Assembly (NCBI GenBank): GCA_035556195.1
Contig: DATMFK010000067.1
Coordinates: forward strand, 1-64,000
Length of the DNA stretch: 64,000 nt
From: G016756615 sp035556195
Lineage (GTDB): Bacteria > Pseudomonadota > Alphaproteobacteria > Rhizobiales > Rhizobiaceae
Direction of reading: 5' to 3'
The translations under genes were made by a program, and so were the position numbers. Under the pieces are notes generated by a model. The model ran no database searches. It was not told the origin of the DNA and saw only the letters and a program-made list of their open reading frames with translations. Shown here in pieces: positions 34,119 to 44,737 of the stretch; the stretch's first letter is position 1; every line of letters starts with the position of its first letter.

Positions 34119-34889
34119 CTAGCCCTTCTGTCTGGCGAAGAAGGCGGCGATCTTGGCTTTCATCGCCGGTGACCGACCGGCCTCACCCTGAAGGTCACGT
34201 TCGAGATCGAGTTGCTCCGCCATGGCAAAATCCGCGGCGTCGGCAATGAGGCGCTTGGTGCTGGCGAGCGCTTGGGGTTCGAGCTGTGCCAGCCTGGCAC
34301 AAATGGCCGCCGCGGCCGATTCGACTTCTGCATCGTCGACGACTTCCCACAAGAGCCCCCATTGGAGGGCCTTTTCCGCGGAGATGCGGTCCCCGAGCAG
34401 CATCATGCCCGAGGCGCGGATTCTTCCGAGCATGCGCGACAGGAAAATCGTGTTGCCGGCATCGGGCACCAAAGCGATCCCTACGAAGGGCTCGTAGAAA
34501 TAGCTCGACCGCCCGGCCAGCACGATATCCGCAGCCAGCGCGATGCCGACGGCCGCGCCGGCGCAAGGCCCGTTGATGGCCGCCACGATCGGCAGCCGGG
34601 AGTGGCGCATGGCGTGAACCAAGGGGTTGAAGTGGCGCTCCAGAACGTCATCCAGCGCGGGGACCTCGTCCGGCCTGACAGTCGAGAGGTCGTAGCCTGA
34701 ACCGAAAGCCCGGCCCTCACCGGTCATCAGGATGGCGCGAGCCGTACCCTCCGCTTCGGCCAGGGCGATCGCTTCGCGCAACTCGTCAGCAGTCTGATTC
34801 CGGTACGCATTCAGCTTGTCCGGGCGGTTCACGGCGATGCGAACGAAGCCGTCTGCAAGCTTGTAGGTGATGTCCTCGAATGTCGTCAT
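34119..34889 (-). CDS. Enoyl-CoA hydratase/isomerase family protein
   Basis: The 256-residue crotonase-fold protein has the oxyanion-hole segments AILMTGEGRAFGSGYDLS and AAINGPCAGAAVGIALAADIVLAG. The position of the first catalytic glutamate of true hydratases is replaced by a small or hydrophobic residue (PCAGAAVGIAL) and the second lies in LVPDAGNTIFLSRML, so isomerase or lyase activity is possible. A very strong GGAGGAGG lies in the end of the preceding gene, with the start overlapping its stop (ATGA). Confidence 0.88.
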   Translation of the reverse strand: MTTFEDITYKLADGFVRIAVNRPDKLNAYRNQTADELREAIALAEAEGTARAILMTGEGRAFGSGYDLSTVRPDEVPALDDVLERHFNPLVHAMRHSRLPIVAAINGPCAGAAVGIALAADIVLAGRSSYFYEPFVGIALVPDAGNTIFLSRMLGRIRASGMMLLGDRISAEKALQWGLLWEVVDDAEVESAAAAICARLAQLEPQALASTKRLIADAADFAMAEQLDLERDLQGEAGRSPAMKAKIAAFFARQKG

Positions 34890-35488
34890 CGTCCTCCTCC
34901 GCCCAGGAACCAGCGCAATTGCGGAAGCCTGTCTGCTCCGAAAAACCCTTCGCCGTCTACCAGAAAATATGGCGAGCCCACCGCGCCGGCCGAGACCGCC
35001 TCCTGGACAGCGCTCTCGAGGAGCGAGCGTCCAAGCGATCCCTTCATGCCGTCCGCTGCGGCGTCCGCCGGAATGCCCAGTTCAGCGGCAAGAGCGGTCA
35101 CCGTGGCTTCGTCGGAGATGTCCTTTTGTTCCGCGAAGAAAGCGGAAAGAAGCCGGCGAGCCAGCGCGATCGCCAGTCGCGGTTCGCTCTTGGCGGTCGC
35201 GTGGAAAAGGCGTGCGGCGAGGTGGGAGGAAAGCGGCAGCTTGGCCGGCTGGCGGTAGGCAAGGCCGAAAAACGCGGCGGAACGCTGCATGTCATTGAGA
35301 AAATAGGCTCGCTTGACGGGTGAATCCATCGGCGGCGCGATCCCATGAGCCTTGAGCACGGCCCACAACAGGATCGGGCGCCATTCGATGGCGCGGCCGA
35401 ACTCCGCGCCGATCTTCTCGACTTCGCCCGCCGCGCAATAGGCGTAGGGCGACGCGAAGTCGAAGTAGAAGTGGATGGGCCCTGCCAT
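34886..35488 (-). CDS. 2-hydroxychromene-2-carboxylate isomerase-like (DsbA/GST-kappa fold)
   Basis: The 200-residue protein has HFYFDFASPYAY with the glutathione-activating serine at residue 13, RPILLWAVLKA, and the family end VGSPYFLVDGEGFFGADRLPQL. HCCA isomerases of the naphthalene pathway are glutathione-dependent cis-trans isomerases; related proteins also sit in steroid and fatty-acid clusters. Here it lies between the carboxyltransferase (3-bp gap) and a hydratase (ATGA overlap), suggesting double-bond isomerisation of a CoA intermediate. Confidence 0.88.
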   Translation of the reverse strand: MAGPIHFYFDFASPYAYCAAGEVEKIGAEFGRAIEWRPILLWAVLKAHGIAPPMDSPVKRAYFLNDMQRSAAFFGLAYRQPAKLPLSSHLAARLFHATAKSEPRLAIALARRLLSAFFAEQKDISDEATVTALAAELGIPADAAADGMKGSLGRSLLESAVQEAVSAGAVGSPYFLVDGEGFFGADRLPQLRWFLGGGGR

Positions 35489-35491
35489 CGC

Positions 35492-37099
35492 CTAAAACCG
35501 GAAGACGCCGTAGCCGCTCTCGCCGAGCGGTGCGTTCAGCGAGGCCGAGATGGCGATGCCAAGAGCATTGCGCGTGTCGACCGGGTCGATGATGCCGTCA
35601 TCCCATATCTGGGAGGTGGAATAGTAAGCCGACAGCTGCTCCTGATAGGCGGCGCGCGTCTGTTCCCAAAGGCGTTGGATCTCGCCCTCGTCGATCGTGC
35701 CGCCGTTCCGCTTCATCTGGTTGATCTTTACCTCGGCCAGCGTATTGGCGGCCTGGTCGCCGCCCATGACGCCGATCTGGTGGTTCGGCCAGGTGAACAG
35801 GAACCTGCCGTCGAAGGCGCGCCCGCACATACCGTAATTGCCGGCGCCGAAGGAGCCGTTGCACATGACGGTGAACTTCGGCACACGCGAGCAGCTTTGC
35901 GCCATGATCATCTTGGCGCCATCCTTGGTGATCCCCCGCCGCTCATATTCGCGGCCGATCATGTAGCCGGTGATGTTCTGCAGGAAGACCAGCGGCGTGT
36001 TGTTCTGGTTGCAGAGTTCGATGAAATGCCCGCCCTTGAGCGACGAGTCGTTGAAGAGCACGCCATTGTTGGCGAGGATGCCGACTTTGTAGCCCCAGAT
36101 ATTGGCAAAGCCGCAGATCAGCGTGGTGCCGTAATTCGGCTGGTATTCGTGAAAGCGGCTGCCGTCGACGATGCGGGCGATGACCTCGCGCATATCGAAG
36201 GACTTCTTGATGTCGTCGGGAATGATCCCGTAGATCTCCTGCGGATCGTAAGCGGGCTCTTCCGGCGCTTCCCTCTGGCAGTCCCATTTTTTCGGCCGGT
36301 CCCATTGCGCGACGATCTCGCGGCCGATGTGGATCGCCTCTTCCTCGCTTGCCGCTGGATAGTCGCAGGTCCCGGAAACGCTGGTGTGCATGTCGGCGCC
36401 GCCGAGTTCCTCGACGGTCACCTCCTCGCCGGTCGCGGCCTTGACCAGCGGAGGACCGCCGAGGAAGACGGCGCCCGTGCCGCGCACGATCACACTGTAA
36501 TCGGAGAGTCCCGGGATGTACGCGCCGCCGGCGGTGCAATGACCGAAGACGAGGGCCAGCTGCTTCACGCCCATCTTCGACAGGATCGACTGGTTCCTGA
36601 AGATCCGGCCGGCCATGTATTTGTCGGGGAAGACTTCCGACTGGAGCTGCAGGAACCCGCCCGCGGAATCGCATAGATGGATCACCGGCAGCCGGTTCTC
36701 CATCGCGATGTCCAGCGCCCGCACGATCTTCTTCGCGGTCAGTGGGTACCATGCCCCGCCCTTCACCGAGGGGTCGTCCGCGCGAATGATCACCTCCCGC
36801 CCGGAGACCACGCCGATGCCGACGATGGCACTGGCCGAAGGAGAATCGCCGTCATACGCCATGTTGGCCGCCAGCGAGGAAAGTTCCAGAAAGGGCGTGC
36901 CGGGATCGAGCAGCTTCTCGATGCGCTCGCGGGGACGCATTTTTCCCTGCTTTTCCAAGCGATCGAGGTCCCGCGCGGGGCGCTCATGGCGGGCCGCCTC
37001 CTGCTTGGCGCGAAACTCTGCCACGACACGCCGATTATGTGCGTCGTACTTCCGAAAATCCGGAGAAGACGTGCTGACCATCGACTGGATCTTGCGCAT
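35492..37099 (-). CDS. Acyl-CoA carboxylase, carboxyltransferase (beta) subunit
   Basis: The 535-residue subunit has typical length and motifs of methylcrotonyl-/geranyl-CoA carboxylase beta: RPRERIEKLLDPGTPFLELSSLAA, LCDSAGGFLQLQSEVFPDK, FGHCTAGGAYIPGLSDYSVIVRGTGAVFLGGPPLVKAATGEEVTVEELGGA, and the C-terminal MCGRAFDGRFLFTWPNHQIGVMGGDQAA. It transfers carboxyl from biotin to a beta-methyl-branched enoyl-CoA. The neighbour AtuA-family protein points to an Atu/terpenoid-like substrate rather than leucine breakdown, but methylcrotonyl-CoA cannot be excluded. Confidence 0.93.
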   Translation of the reverse strand: MRKIQSMVSTSSPDFRKYDAHNRRVVAEFRAKQEAARHERPARDLDRLEKQGKMRPRERIEKLLDPGTPFLELSSLAANMAYDGDSPSASAIVGIGVVSGREVIIRADDPSVKGGAWYPLTAKKIVRALDIAMENRLPVIHLCDSAGGFLQLQSEVFPDKYMAGRIFRNQSILSKMGVKQLALVFGHCTAGGAYIPGLSDYSVIVRGTGAVFLGGPPLVKAATGEEVTVEELGGADMHTSVSGTCDYPAASEEEAIHIGREIVAQWDRPKKWDCQREAPEEPAYDPQEIYGIIPDDIKKSFDMREVIARIVDGSRFHEYQPNYGTTLICGFANIWGYKVGILANNGVLFNDSSLKGGHFIELCNQNNTPLVFLQNITGYMIGREYERRGITKDGAKMIMAQSCSRVPKFTVMCNGSFGAGNYGMCGRAFDGRFLFTWPNHQIGVMGGDQAANTLAEVKINQMKRNGGTIDEGEIQRLWEQTRAAYQEQLSAYYSTSQIWDDGIIDPVDTRNALGIAISASLNAPLGESGYGVFRF

Positions 37100-37103
37100 G
37101 CGA

Positions 37104-37607
37104 TCAGACCTTCTCGCTCTCGGATTCGAGCATCACGATGACTTCGTCCTTTTCGAACGTCTGTCCCTCCAGGCGGAGGACCTTCGCCACTACCCCGTCG
37201 CGCGGCGCGGCAAGGGCCGTCTGGAGCTTCATGCTTTCGATAGTGACCAAGGGCTCGCCGCGGATGACCGCCTCGCCGGCCTGCTTGTGAACGAAAACCA
37301 CGGCTCCCGGCATCGGCGCCTTGACGACGTCCTGGCCGCTGCCGGTCGCGGCGCTTTCGGAAAACGGGTCGATATAGCCTATCTCGAATGTTCGCCCACC
37401 CAGCCGCACAGCTTGTCGCTCCCCAAGAAGCGCCCGTGCGAAAACCACGTCGTGGCCGCCGATCGACATCGACTTGCGTCCATCTCCCAGTCCCGGGAGC
37501 TTGGAGATCTCATGTTCCTCGCCGTCGATCACGAGCACGAGGTGCGGCCGCCGGCGGGCGATGGTCACCTCATGCACGCTGCCGTCGAGTGCCAGCTTGA
37601 TGCGCAT
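37104..37607 (-). CDS. Biotin carboxyl carrier protein (separate from biotin carboxylase)
   Basis: The 167-residue protein has an N-terminal BT-like beta region (IKLALDGSVHEVTIARRRP...VIDGEEHEI) and a C-terminal biotinyl domain with VKAPMPGAVV and the biotinylation site ESMKLQ (Lys127). In methylcrotonyl- and geranyl-CoA carboxylases this part is normally the C-terminus of the alpha subunit. Here it is a separate gene, starting 2 bp after the biotin carboxylase stop and in another frame. It lies 4 bp upstream of the beta subunit. Confidence 0.9.
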   Translation of the reverse strand: MRIKLALDGSVHEVTIARRRPHLVLVIDGEEHEISKLPGLGDGRKSMSIGGHDVVFARALLGERQAVRLGGRTFEIGYIDPFSESAATGSGQDVVKAPMPGAVVFVHKQAGEAVIRGEPLVTIESMKLQTALAAPRDGVVAKVLRLEGQTFEKDEVIVMLESESEKV

Positions 37608-37609
37608 TC

Positions 37610-39090
<1,481 letters not shown>

Positions 39091-39094
<4 letters not shown>

Positions 39095-40914
39095 GCAGCC
39101 ATTTCCTTGTTCCAGTTCTCGAGCGGCCCGCCCTTGGCGATCCAGGATGCGGGAACCTCGACGGGGAAATCCATGAAGATCTGCGCAAGCGCCTTGCCTT
39201 GCGGGTCGTGGCGCAGCGAGGCTATGCCGCCGCCGCCCAGGCCTTCATGCAAAAGGAAGTTCAGCCCCATCAGGCCGGGCCATTCGAAGCGTTCGACCCG
39301 TCCCTTGACGAAATGGCCGAAATAGCGGCCGACGGCTTCGGGTGTTGCGCTGCGGCGTATCCAGGGCAAGAACTCCGGCCGTCTCGCGAGTATCCCGATA
39401 TTGCCGATATCGCCCTTGTCGCCGCTGCGGCCGTGGGCCAGCGCAACAAGCGGTACGACGGCAATCGCATCGGGAGCAGGCGGCAACTCCGCCTCCGCCT
39501 GGCCTCTGCCGGTGGCCGCAGCATTCGGCAGATGGGGAGCAATCGCTTCCGTCTTTCCCTCCAGCTCGAAACTGGCCTCCACATCCGTCTTCGGAACGAG
39601 AAATGAAAAGAGCCTCACCACGGGCTGCGGCTCGGGGCGTCCGCCCGCAAAACCCGTGATGCTCTGCGCCATTGCGGTGGCGGCGGGATAGATCTCCCGG
39701 GCAAAGATTTGGAGTGCATCCCGGCTGGGATGGCGCACGGCGATCTTGAGCACGACTTCGCGAGCGGCACGCGTTCTTGCATGCGCACCGTAGTTGGACT
39801 CGCTGCCGAGGATCTCGATGGAGGTGTCGGCGAAGCCGTCGAATCCTGCGGCGCGCATCAACCGTTCCGCGCGCCTGATGATTGCCTCAGCGGTGGCTTG
39901 AGCCCGCGCCGCTGCTTCGTGGCCAACGACCATCATGGTCACGGAGGCGCGATAACCGTCGGCGAAAGTGGCGCTTACCTTGTAGCTGTCGGTCGGAGCG
40001 GATCCGCGCGCGCCCGATACCCGGACCCGATCCCGCCCGGCTTGTTCCAGAACGACGCCGCTCCAATCGGCCGTGACATCCGGGAGAAGGTAGCGTGTGG
40101 GGTCTCCGACCTCGTAGACGATTTGTTCGGCGATCGTGGATGGCGTCACCAGGCCGCCGGTGCCGGAAGGCTTGGTGACCACGAACGTTCCATCCGCGAC
40201 ACATTCGACAATGGGAAAGCCCATATCGTCCCAACCGGCTACGTCGCGCCAATCGGTGAAGATGCCGCCCGTCGCCTGCGTGCCGCACTCGATCACGTGA
40301 CCGGCAAGGCTGCCGGCCGAGAGCAGGTCATAGTCGTTCGGCTTCCATCCGAATTCGTGGATCAAAGGCCCGAGCACGATGGCTGAGTCGACCACGCGGC
40401 CGGTTATCACGATGTCCGCTCCGGCGCTCAGCGCCGCTGCGATCGGGAAGGCGCCGAGATAGGCATTGATGCTCGCCAGTCGCTCCGGCATGGGGATGCC
40501 GGAGAACATTTCGACTGCGCCGGCCGCGCGGTAGCGTTCCGAAGATGCCGACAGATCGTCGCCGTGAACCACCGCCACCTTGAGGTCGAGGCCCGCCTCC
40601 TTGAAGACCGCAAGCAACGCATCGCGGCAGGCATCCGGATTGACCCCGCCGGCATTGGTGACGACGCGAATTCTCTTTTCCGCGATTTCGCGGGCGAGTG
40701 GCTTCATCACCATCGTCACGAAATCCGTGGCGTAGCCGAGGTCTCCACGTTTCGCCTTCATGCGGGCGAGGATCGACATGGTGATCTCGGCCAGATAATC
40801 CATCACCAGGTAATCGATCTGGCCTGATCGCACGAGTTGTGCCGGGCCATCGGGACTGTCTCCCCAGAAACCGGCCCCACAGCCGATGCGTATGATTTTG
40901 CCCACGTCCTTCAC
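39091..40914 (-). CDS. Acyclic terpene utilization AtuA family protein
   Basis: The 607-residue protein has the DUF1446/AtuA pattern: IRIGCGAGFWGDSPDGPAQLVRSGQIDYLVMDYLAEITMSILARMKAKRG, VVTNAGGVNPDACRDAL, VHGDDL, GADIVITGRVVDSA, and the AtuA C-terminal domain with LAHGRSGDKGDIGNIGI. AtuA is required for citronellol/geraniol use in Pseudomonas, though its biochemical role is not defined. Here it precedes the carboxylase subunits, as in atu clusters. GTG 40914 overlaps the hydratase stop (GTGA). Confidence 0.93.
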
Positions 40915-41693
40915 TCCGCGGTCCAGTTCGGGCTGCGCTTCTCGTTAAAGGCCGTGAAGCCTTCCCGCGCGTCCTTCGTACGGGCCATGTTGGCCAGCAT
41001 GAACTGGGCGTATTCGAGCGCACTGTCGGTCGACATCTCGCGGATCTTGGCCAGCGCCTGCTTGCCAAGGCGAATGCCGGTCGGCGATTTGTCGGTGACC
41101 CGCGCAAGGAGCCAATCGAGTTTTTGGTCGAGTTCGCCGGCAGGCACGGCGTAGTTCACGATGTTGTCGGCGACGGCCTCGCGAGCGGTGATCGGCTCGC
41201 CCGTGATGCACAATTCCATCAGGCGCCGGTATGAAACGGTCCTCAGCAGGAACGGCAGGATCATCATGGGGAAAAGCCCGACCTTTACCTCCGTGACCCC
41301 CAGAAGCGCGTCTTCGCGCGCGACGACGAGGTCGCAGGCGCTCGCCAGGCCCAATCCGCCCGCAAGCGCGTGGCCATTTATTCTTGCGACCAGCGGAAGC
41401 CGGCAGGCATCCATGCGCCTCAGCAGGCGAGCCACGTAATGGCGCGGGTCTGCCGCGTCGATAGTGAACGGAGTTCCGTCCGCCTGCAGCTGAAGATCGC
41501 CACCGGCGCAGAACGCCTTGTCACCTGCGCCGGTAATGACGACGGCGCGTACGTTGCGGTCCGCTTCTGCTTCATCCAGGCCAGCCTGGATACCCTGCGC
41601 GACCTTTTCGTTGAGGGCGTTGCGCCGTTCCTCGCGATTGATCCTGACCCACAGGACAGAGTCTCGTCTCTCGATGATCACAGGTTCGGTCAC
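40911..41693 (-). CDS. Enoyl-CoA hydratase (AtuE-like)
   Basis: The 260-residue crotonase has VVITGAGDKAFCAGGDLQLQ and ARINGHALAGGLGLASACDLVVAREDALLGVTEVKVGLFPMMI, including the second catalytic glutamate region. It is the first gene of the minus-strand carboxylase operon and resembles isohexenylglutaconyl-CoA/methylglutaconyl-CoA hydratase-type proteins, which act after the carboxylase. GTG 41693 is chosen because GGGGGAG lies just upstream; the frame extends to a TTG at 41759 inside the promoter region. Confidence 0.88.
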   Translation of the reverse strand: MTEPVIIERRDSVLWVRINREERRNALNEKVAQGIQAGLDEAEADRNVRAVVITGAGDKAFCAGGDLQLQADGTPFTIDAADPRHYVARLLRRMDACRLPLVARINGHALAGGLGLASACDLVVAREDALLGVTEVKVGLFPMMILPFLLRTVSYRRLMELCITGEPITAREAVADNIVNYAVPAGELDQKLDWLLARVTDKSPTGIRLGKQALAKIREMSTDSALEYAQFMLANMARTKDAREGFTAFNEKRSPNWTAE

Positions 41694-41729
41694 TGTCTCC
41701 CCCACCTCGTTTCCGATAGGATGCCGAAA

Positions 41730-41759
41730 TAAATGATTTGAGTTCATCAGCATTGTCAA
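41730..41759 (-). promoter_or_regulatory. Leftward promoter with TGAA-N6-TCATT operator
   Basis: On the minus strand TTGACA (41759-41754) is followed by TGAACTCAAATCATTTA (41746-41730), which matches the TGAA-N6-TCATTAA motif at 41855 and 54689 apart from its last but one base. It lies 37 bp upstream of the hydratase start, inside the promoter of the carboxylase operon. Confidence 0.55.
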
Positions 41760-41828
41760 CCATGCCTAGCGTGTTTTGTCCTAAAAATCAGAGGGGCGCG
41801 TGAAAGCGCCTTTTCCGTGTATGGTAGG

Positions 41829-41871
41829 TTGACATTGCGCGGCGCTTCGTATGATGAAATGATTTCATTAA
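41829..41871 (+). promoter_or_regulatory. Rightward promoter with TGAA-N6-TCATTAA operator
   Basis: TTGACA at 41829 is followed by TATGAT/TGATGA and the motif TGAAATGATTTCATTAA at 41855-41871, whose core ATGAAATGATTTCAT is a 15-bp palindrome. It drives the acyl-CoA dehydrogenase gene 46 bp downstream. Confidence 0.6.
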
Positions 41872-41917
41872 GACAGGCGGAGATGGCCTGCCGGCATGAC
41901 GATTACGGGAGGAGCGA

Positions 41918-43126
41918 ATGAACGATATCGTTGGGCGAAACGACAAGCCGAACCTATTCGACTTGGATGACGATCATCGGATGATCCTCGAGAATGCCGA
42001 TCGTTTCGCGCGTAACGAGCTCCATGGCCTTTCCGAACGCATGGATAACGAGGAATGGTGGCCGGAGGACGCGTTCCCCAAGATCGGCGACAACGGGCTC
42101 TTCGGGATCACGATCCCGGAGGAATATGGAGGCGCTGGCCTCGACCTCGTGGCCGCGGGTCTCGTGCTTCAGGGCCTCGCCCGCTGGAACCACGCGATGG
42201 CGCTCGCCTGGGTCGCCCACGACAATCTCTGCGCCAACAACATCTACCGCAACGGCACGGACGAGCAGCGGCGTCGCTATCTCCCCGATCTCTGTTCGGG
42301 CCGGAAGATCGGGGCGCTTGGCCTGACCGAGCCCGGGGCTGGCTCCGACGCCTTGGGATCCATGCGCACCACCGCTCGGCGGGAAGGCGATCATTACGTG
42401 CTCAACGGCAGCAAGATCTTCATCACGAACGGGCCGGTCGCCGACGTTCTGCTGGTCTACGCCAAGACCGATCGCGAGAAGGGCGCTCACGGCATTTCCG
42501 CCTTTATCGTGGAGAAGGGCGCGCCTGGCTTCAAGGTCGCTCAAAAGCTGGTCAAGATGGGCTATCGCGGCAGCCAGACCGGCGAGCTCCTGTTCGAGGA
42601 TTGCCGCGTGCCGGCGGAGAATCTCGTGGGCGGAGAAAATCGGGGCGTTGCCGTGGTCATGAGCGGCCTCGACCTGGAACGGGCCATGATCTCGCCTCTC
42701 TGCCTCGGCATTGCCGAGAGGGCGCTGGAGCTTTCGGTCGACTATGCCAAGACGCGCAAGCAGTTCGGCAAGCCGATCGGCTCCTTCCAGATGGTCCAAT
42801 CGATGCTCGCCGACATGTATGTCCATGTCGAGACCATCCGCAGCTTTACCTATCGCGTGCTTGCGGCAGCGGCTCCGCTCGAGATCGGCGGCGGCGGTCG
42901 CGGCGATATACACACGCTTACGGCGGCGTCTGTGATGTACGCGGCCGAGGCGACGCACAAGGTGCTCGACCTTGCCGTCCAGGTTCATGGCGGCACCGGC
43001 TATATATGGGAGTCCGAGATCAACCGTCTGTTCCGCTCGACCAAGCTGATGGAAATCGGCGCAGGCACCACGGAGGTCCGAAAGATGATCATTTCTGGCG
43101 AGCTGCTCAAGGGAATGGAACGATGA
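41918..43126 (+). CDS. Acyl-CoA dehydrogenase (isovaleryl-/citronellyl-CoA type)
   Basis: The 402-residue flavoenzyme has GALGLTEPGAGSDALGSMRTTA, the FAD-contact FITNGPVADV, and the isovaleryl-CoA-dehydrogenase-type catalytic base in SGLDLER (Glu254), with a late GTGYIWESEINRLFRSTKLMEIGAGTTEVRK. The base on helix G rather than near the C-terminus marks branched-chain substrates; AtuD and LiuA share this layout. It starts the right-hand operon, with GGGAGGAG before ATG 41918, and is coupled to the following SDR. Confidence 0.93.
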   Translation: MNDIVGRNDKPNLFDLDDDHRMILENADRFARNELHGLSERMDNEEWWPEDAFPKIGDNGLFGITIPEEYGGAGLDLVAAGLVLQGLARWNHAMALAWVAHDNLCANNIYRNGTDEQRRRYLPDLCSGRKIGALGLTEPGAGSDALGSMRTTARREGDHYVLNGSKIFITNGPVADVLLVYAKTDREKGAHGISAFIVEKGAPGFKVAQKLVKMGYRGSQTGELLFEDCRVPAENLVGGENRGVAVVMSGLDLERAMISPLCLGIAERALELSVDYAKTRKQFGKPIGSFQMVQSMLADMYVHVETIRSFTYRVLAAAAPLEIGGGGRGDIHTLTAASVMYAAEATHKVLDLAVQVHGGTGYIWESEINRLFRSTKLMEIGAGTTEVRKMIISGELLKGMER

Positions 43127-43986
43127 GCGACGCGGAGGAAAAGATCGGGCTCAGCGATGCCGATCTCGCCGTGCAGCCCACCGTCTATGCGCCCGATTGT
43201 CTCGAGGGGCAGGTGGTCGTCGTGTCCGGCGGGGCAGGCGGGATCGGCCGCGCCACGGCATGGCTTTTTGCCCGCCTCGGGGCGCATGTGGTCGTGACCG
43301 GCAGGAGCGAAGGCAAGATCGCCGAACTCGTGCGTGCAATCGAGGCGCGCGGGCTAAAGTGCAGCGGCCACACTGTCGACATTCGCGAGCCGGAAGGCGT
43401 TGGCGCATTTTTCGATCGCGTCTGGGATGAGCACGGCGGTGCAGGCATTCTCGTCAACAGCGCGGGCGGGCAGTTTCCGCAGCCGGCGATCGACTTCAGC
43501 GTGAAGGGCTGGAACGCCGTCATCAACACGAATCTGAACGGCACCTGGCATATGATGCAAGCCGCGGCCCGCAAATGGCGCGACACCGGGCAGGCCGGCA
43601 GCATCGTCAACATCGTGGTCGTGACGACGCACGGCCTCTACGGTGTCACTCATACGATAGCGGCCCGTGCAGGCGTGATCGGCCTGTCCCGCAGCGTGGC
43701 GGTGGAATGGGCGCCGTTGAACATCCGGGTCAACTGCATCGCGCCCGGCGCAATCGAAACCGAAGGTTGGAAGGTCTATACGCCGGAGGCTCGTGCGGCC
43801 TATCCCCGATCGAATCCCATGATGCGCGTGGGCAATGCCTGGGACATCGCGGAGGCCTGCGTCTATCTCGGCGGGCCGTCCGGAAGGTTCGTCACAGGCG
43901 AGCTGCTGACCGTCGATGGAGGCGGACAGCTTTGGGGCGAGACCTGGACGACCGGCAAGCCGGACTACTTCAAGACGCCCGGCTAA
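43123..43986 (+). CDS. SDR family oxidoreductase (PECR/2,4-dienoyl-CoA reductase-like)
   Basis: The 287-residue protein has the nucleotide loop SGGAGGIGRATAW (35-47), LVNSAGGQFPQP and a noncanonical active site. The usual YxxxK is THTIAAR, giving Thr178 and Arg182 at the Tyr and Lys positions. The HxxxARAGV and LxxEWAxxxIRVNCIAPG pattern resembles peroxisomal trans-2-enoyl-CoA reductases, which share the loss. It likely reduces an enoyl- or dienoyl-CoA. ATG 43123 overlaps the dehydrogenase stop (ATGA). Confidence 0.88.
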   Translation: MSDAEEKIGLSDADLAVQPTVYAPDCLEGQVVVVSGGAGGIGRATAWLFARLGAHVVVTGRSEGKIAELVRAIEARGLKCSGHTVDIREPEGVGAFFDRVWDEHGGAGILVNSAGGQFPQPAIDFSVKGWNAVINTNLNGTWHMMQAAARKWRDTGQAGSIVNIVVVTTHGLYGVTHTIAARAGVIGLSRSVAVEWAPLNIRVNCIAPGAIETEGWKVYTPEARAAYPRSNPMMRVGNAWDIAEACVYLGGPSGRFVTGELLTVDGGGQLWGETWTTGKPDYFKTPG

Positions 43987-44036
43987 TTCCAGGGTCGATG
44001 GATCGACCGCCAAGCGCCCGACCGTGCCATCGAGTT

Positions 44037-44203
44037 GCCCCTCACCGTCCTGCCGGACATCTCTCCCCGCCCGCGGGAGAGAGACGACGCCAGCTTGGCT
44101 TTCGCCAATCGGGAGCGTTGGTGATTTGCAAAAACGGTGACGAGACCGGTCTTCTCTCCGTCCTGCCGGGAGAAGTGGCCGGCAGGCCGACGAGGGGCTT
44201 GCC
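44037..44203 (-). repeat. Intergenic repeat element, copy B (inverted orientation)
   Basis: This stretch matches the reverse complement of 61648-61811: GCCCCTCACCGTCCTGCCGGACATCTCTCCCCG, a central TTTCGCCAATCGG, then a second hairpin and GAGGGGCTTGCC. It is more diverged than copies A and C. It fills most of the 241-bp gap between the convergent SDR and VOC genes and may end both transcripts. Confidence 0.75.
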
Positions 44204-44227
44204 GCAGGCCAAACCTTATTGCCGCGT

Positions 44228-44737
44228 CTATTGCGCCGCCCGCCCGATGAACTGCATGAACTCGATGACGACACCGTCCGGATCCTCGGCGCAGAAGACC
44301 TCGATCTTCGAGCCGCCCAGCGTGATGCGCTTCGGCGCGCTGTAGCAGGAATATCCCGCATCGCTCAGTCGCGCATGGACGGCCGCCGCGTCGAAGGTCC
44401 TCAGGCAGATCCGGCCGACGCCCAGCTGGGCGAGGCTGCGCCGCGGTGGTGCAGCCTCACGCGGCGAGCGCCATTCGATCAGATCGAGCCGCAGCCCTCT
44501 CTCGTCGCCGCCGAGCATCAGCAAGGCAGCTCTCCCGTCGCAGTCGTCCGGCAGTCTCAGCACGGGGCCCAGCCCGACTTCGCCGAAGGTGGCATTGCTG
44601 GACGCCGCGAAATCAAGAACCACCTCGAAGCCGATCAGCCGATAGAAGGCGAGCGAGCGTTCGAAATCGGAGCAGTTCACGTTGATATGGAAGAAGCAGG
44701 GGACGTCGCCCTGCGCCTTGTCCCCGGTCGCGCTCAC
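44228..44737 (-). CDS. VOC (glyoxalase/dioxygenase fold) family protein
   Basis: The 169-residue protein has paired beta-alpha-beta-beta-beta modules: HINVNCSDFERSLAFYRLIGFEVVLDF and GVGRICLRTFDAAAVHARLSDAGY, with a closing CAEDPDGVVIEFMQF. Metal-binding His near the start and Glu near the end fit a VOC active site. Function might be epimerase, glyoxalase or lyase. GTG 44737 overlaps the TetR stop (GTGA), so it is coupled to that regulator. Confidence 0.88.
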   Translation of the reverse strand: MSATGDKAQGDVPCFFHINVNCSDFERSLAFYRLIGFEVVLDFAASSNATFGEVGLGPVLRLPDDCDGRAALLMLGGDERGLRLDLIEWRSPREAAPPRRSLAQLGVGRICLRTFDAAAVHARLSDAGYSCYSAPKRITLGGSKIEVFCAEDPDGVVIEFMQFIGRAAQ

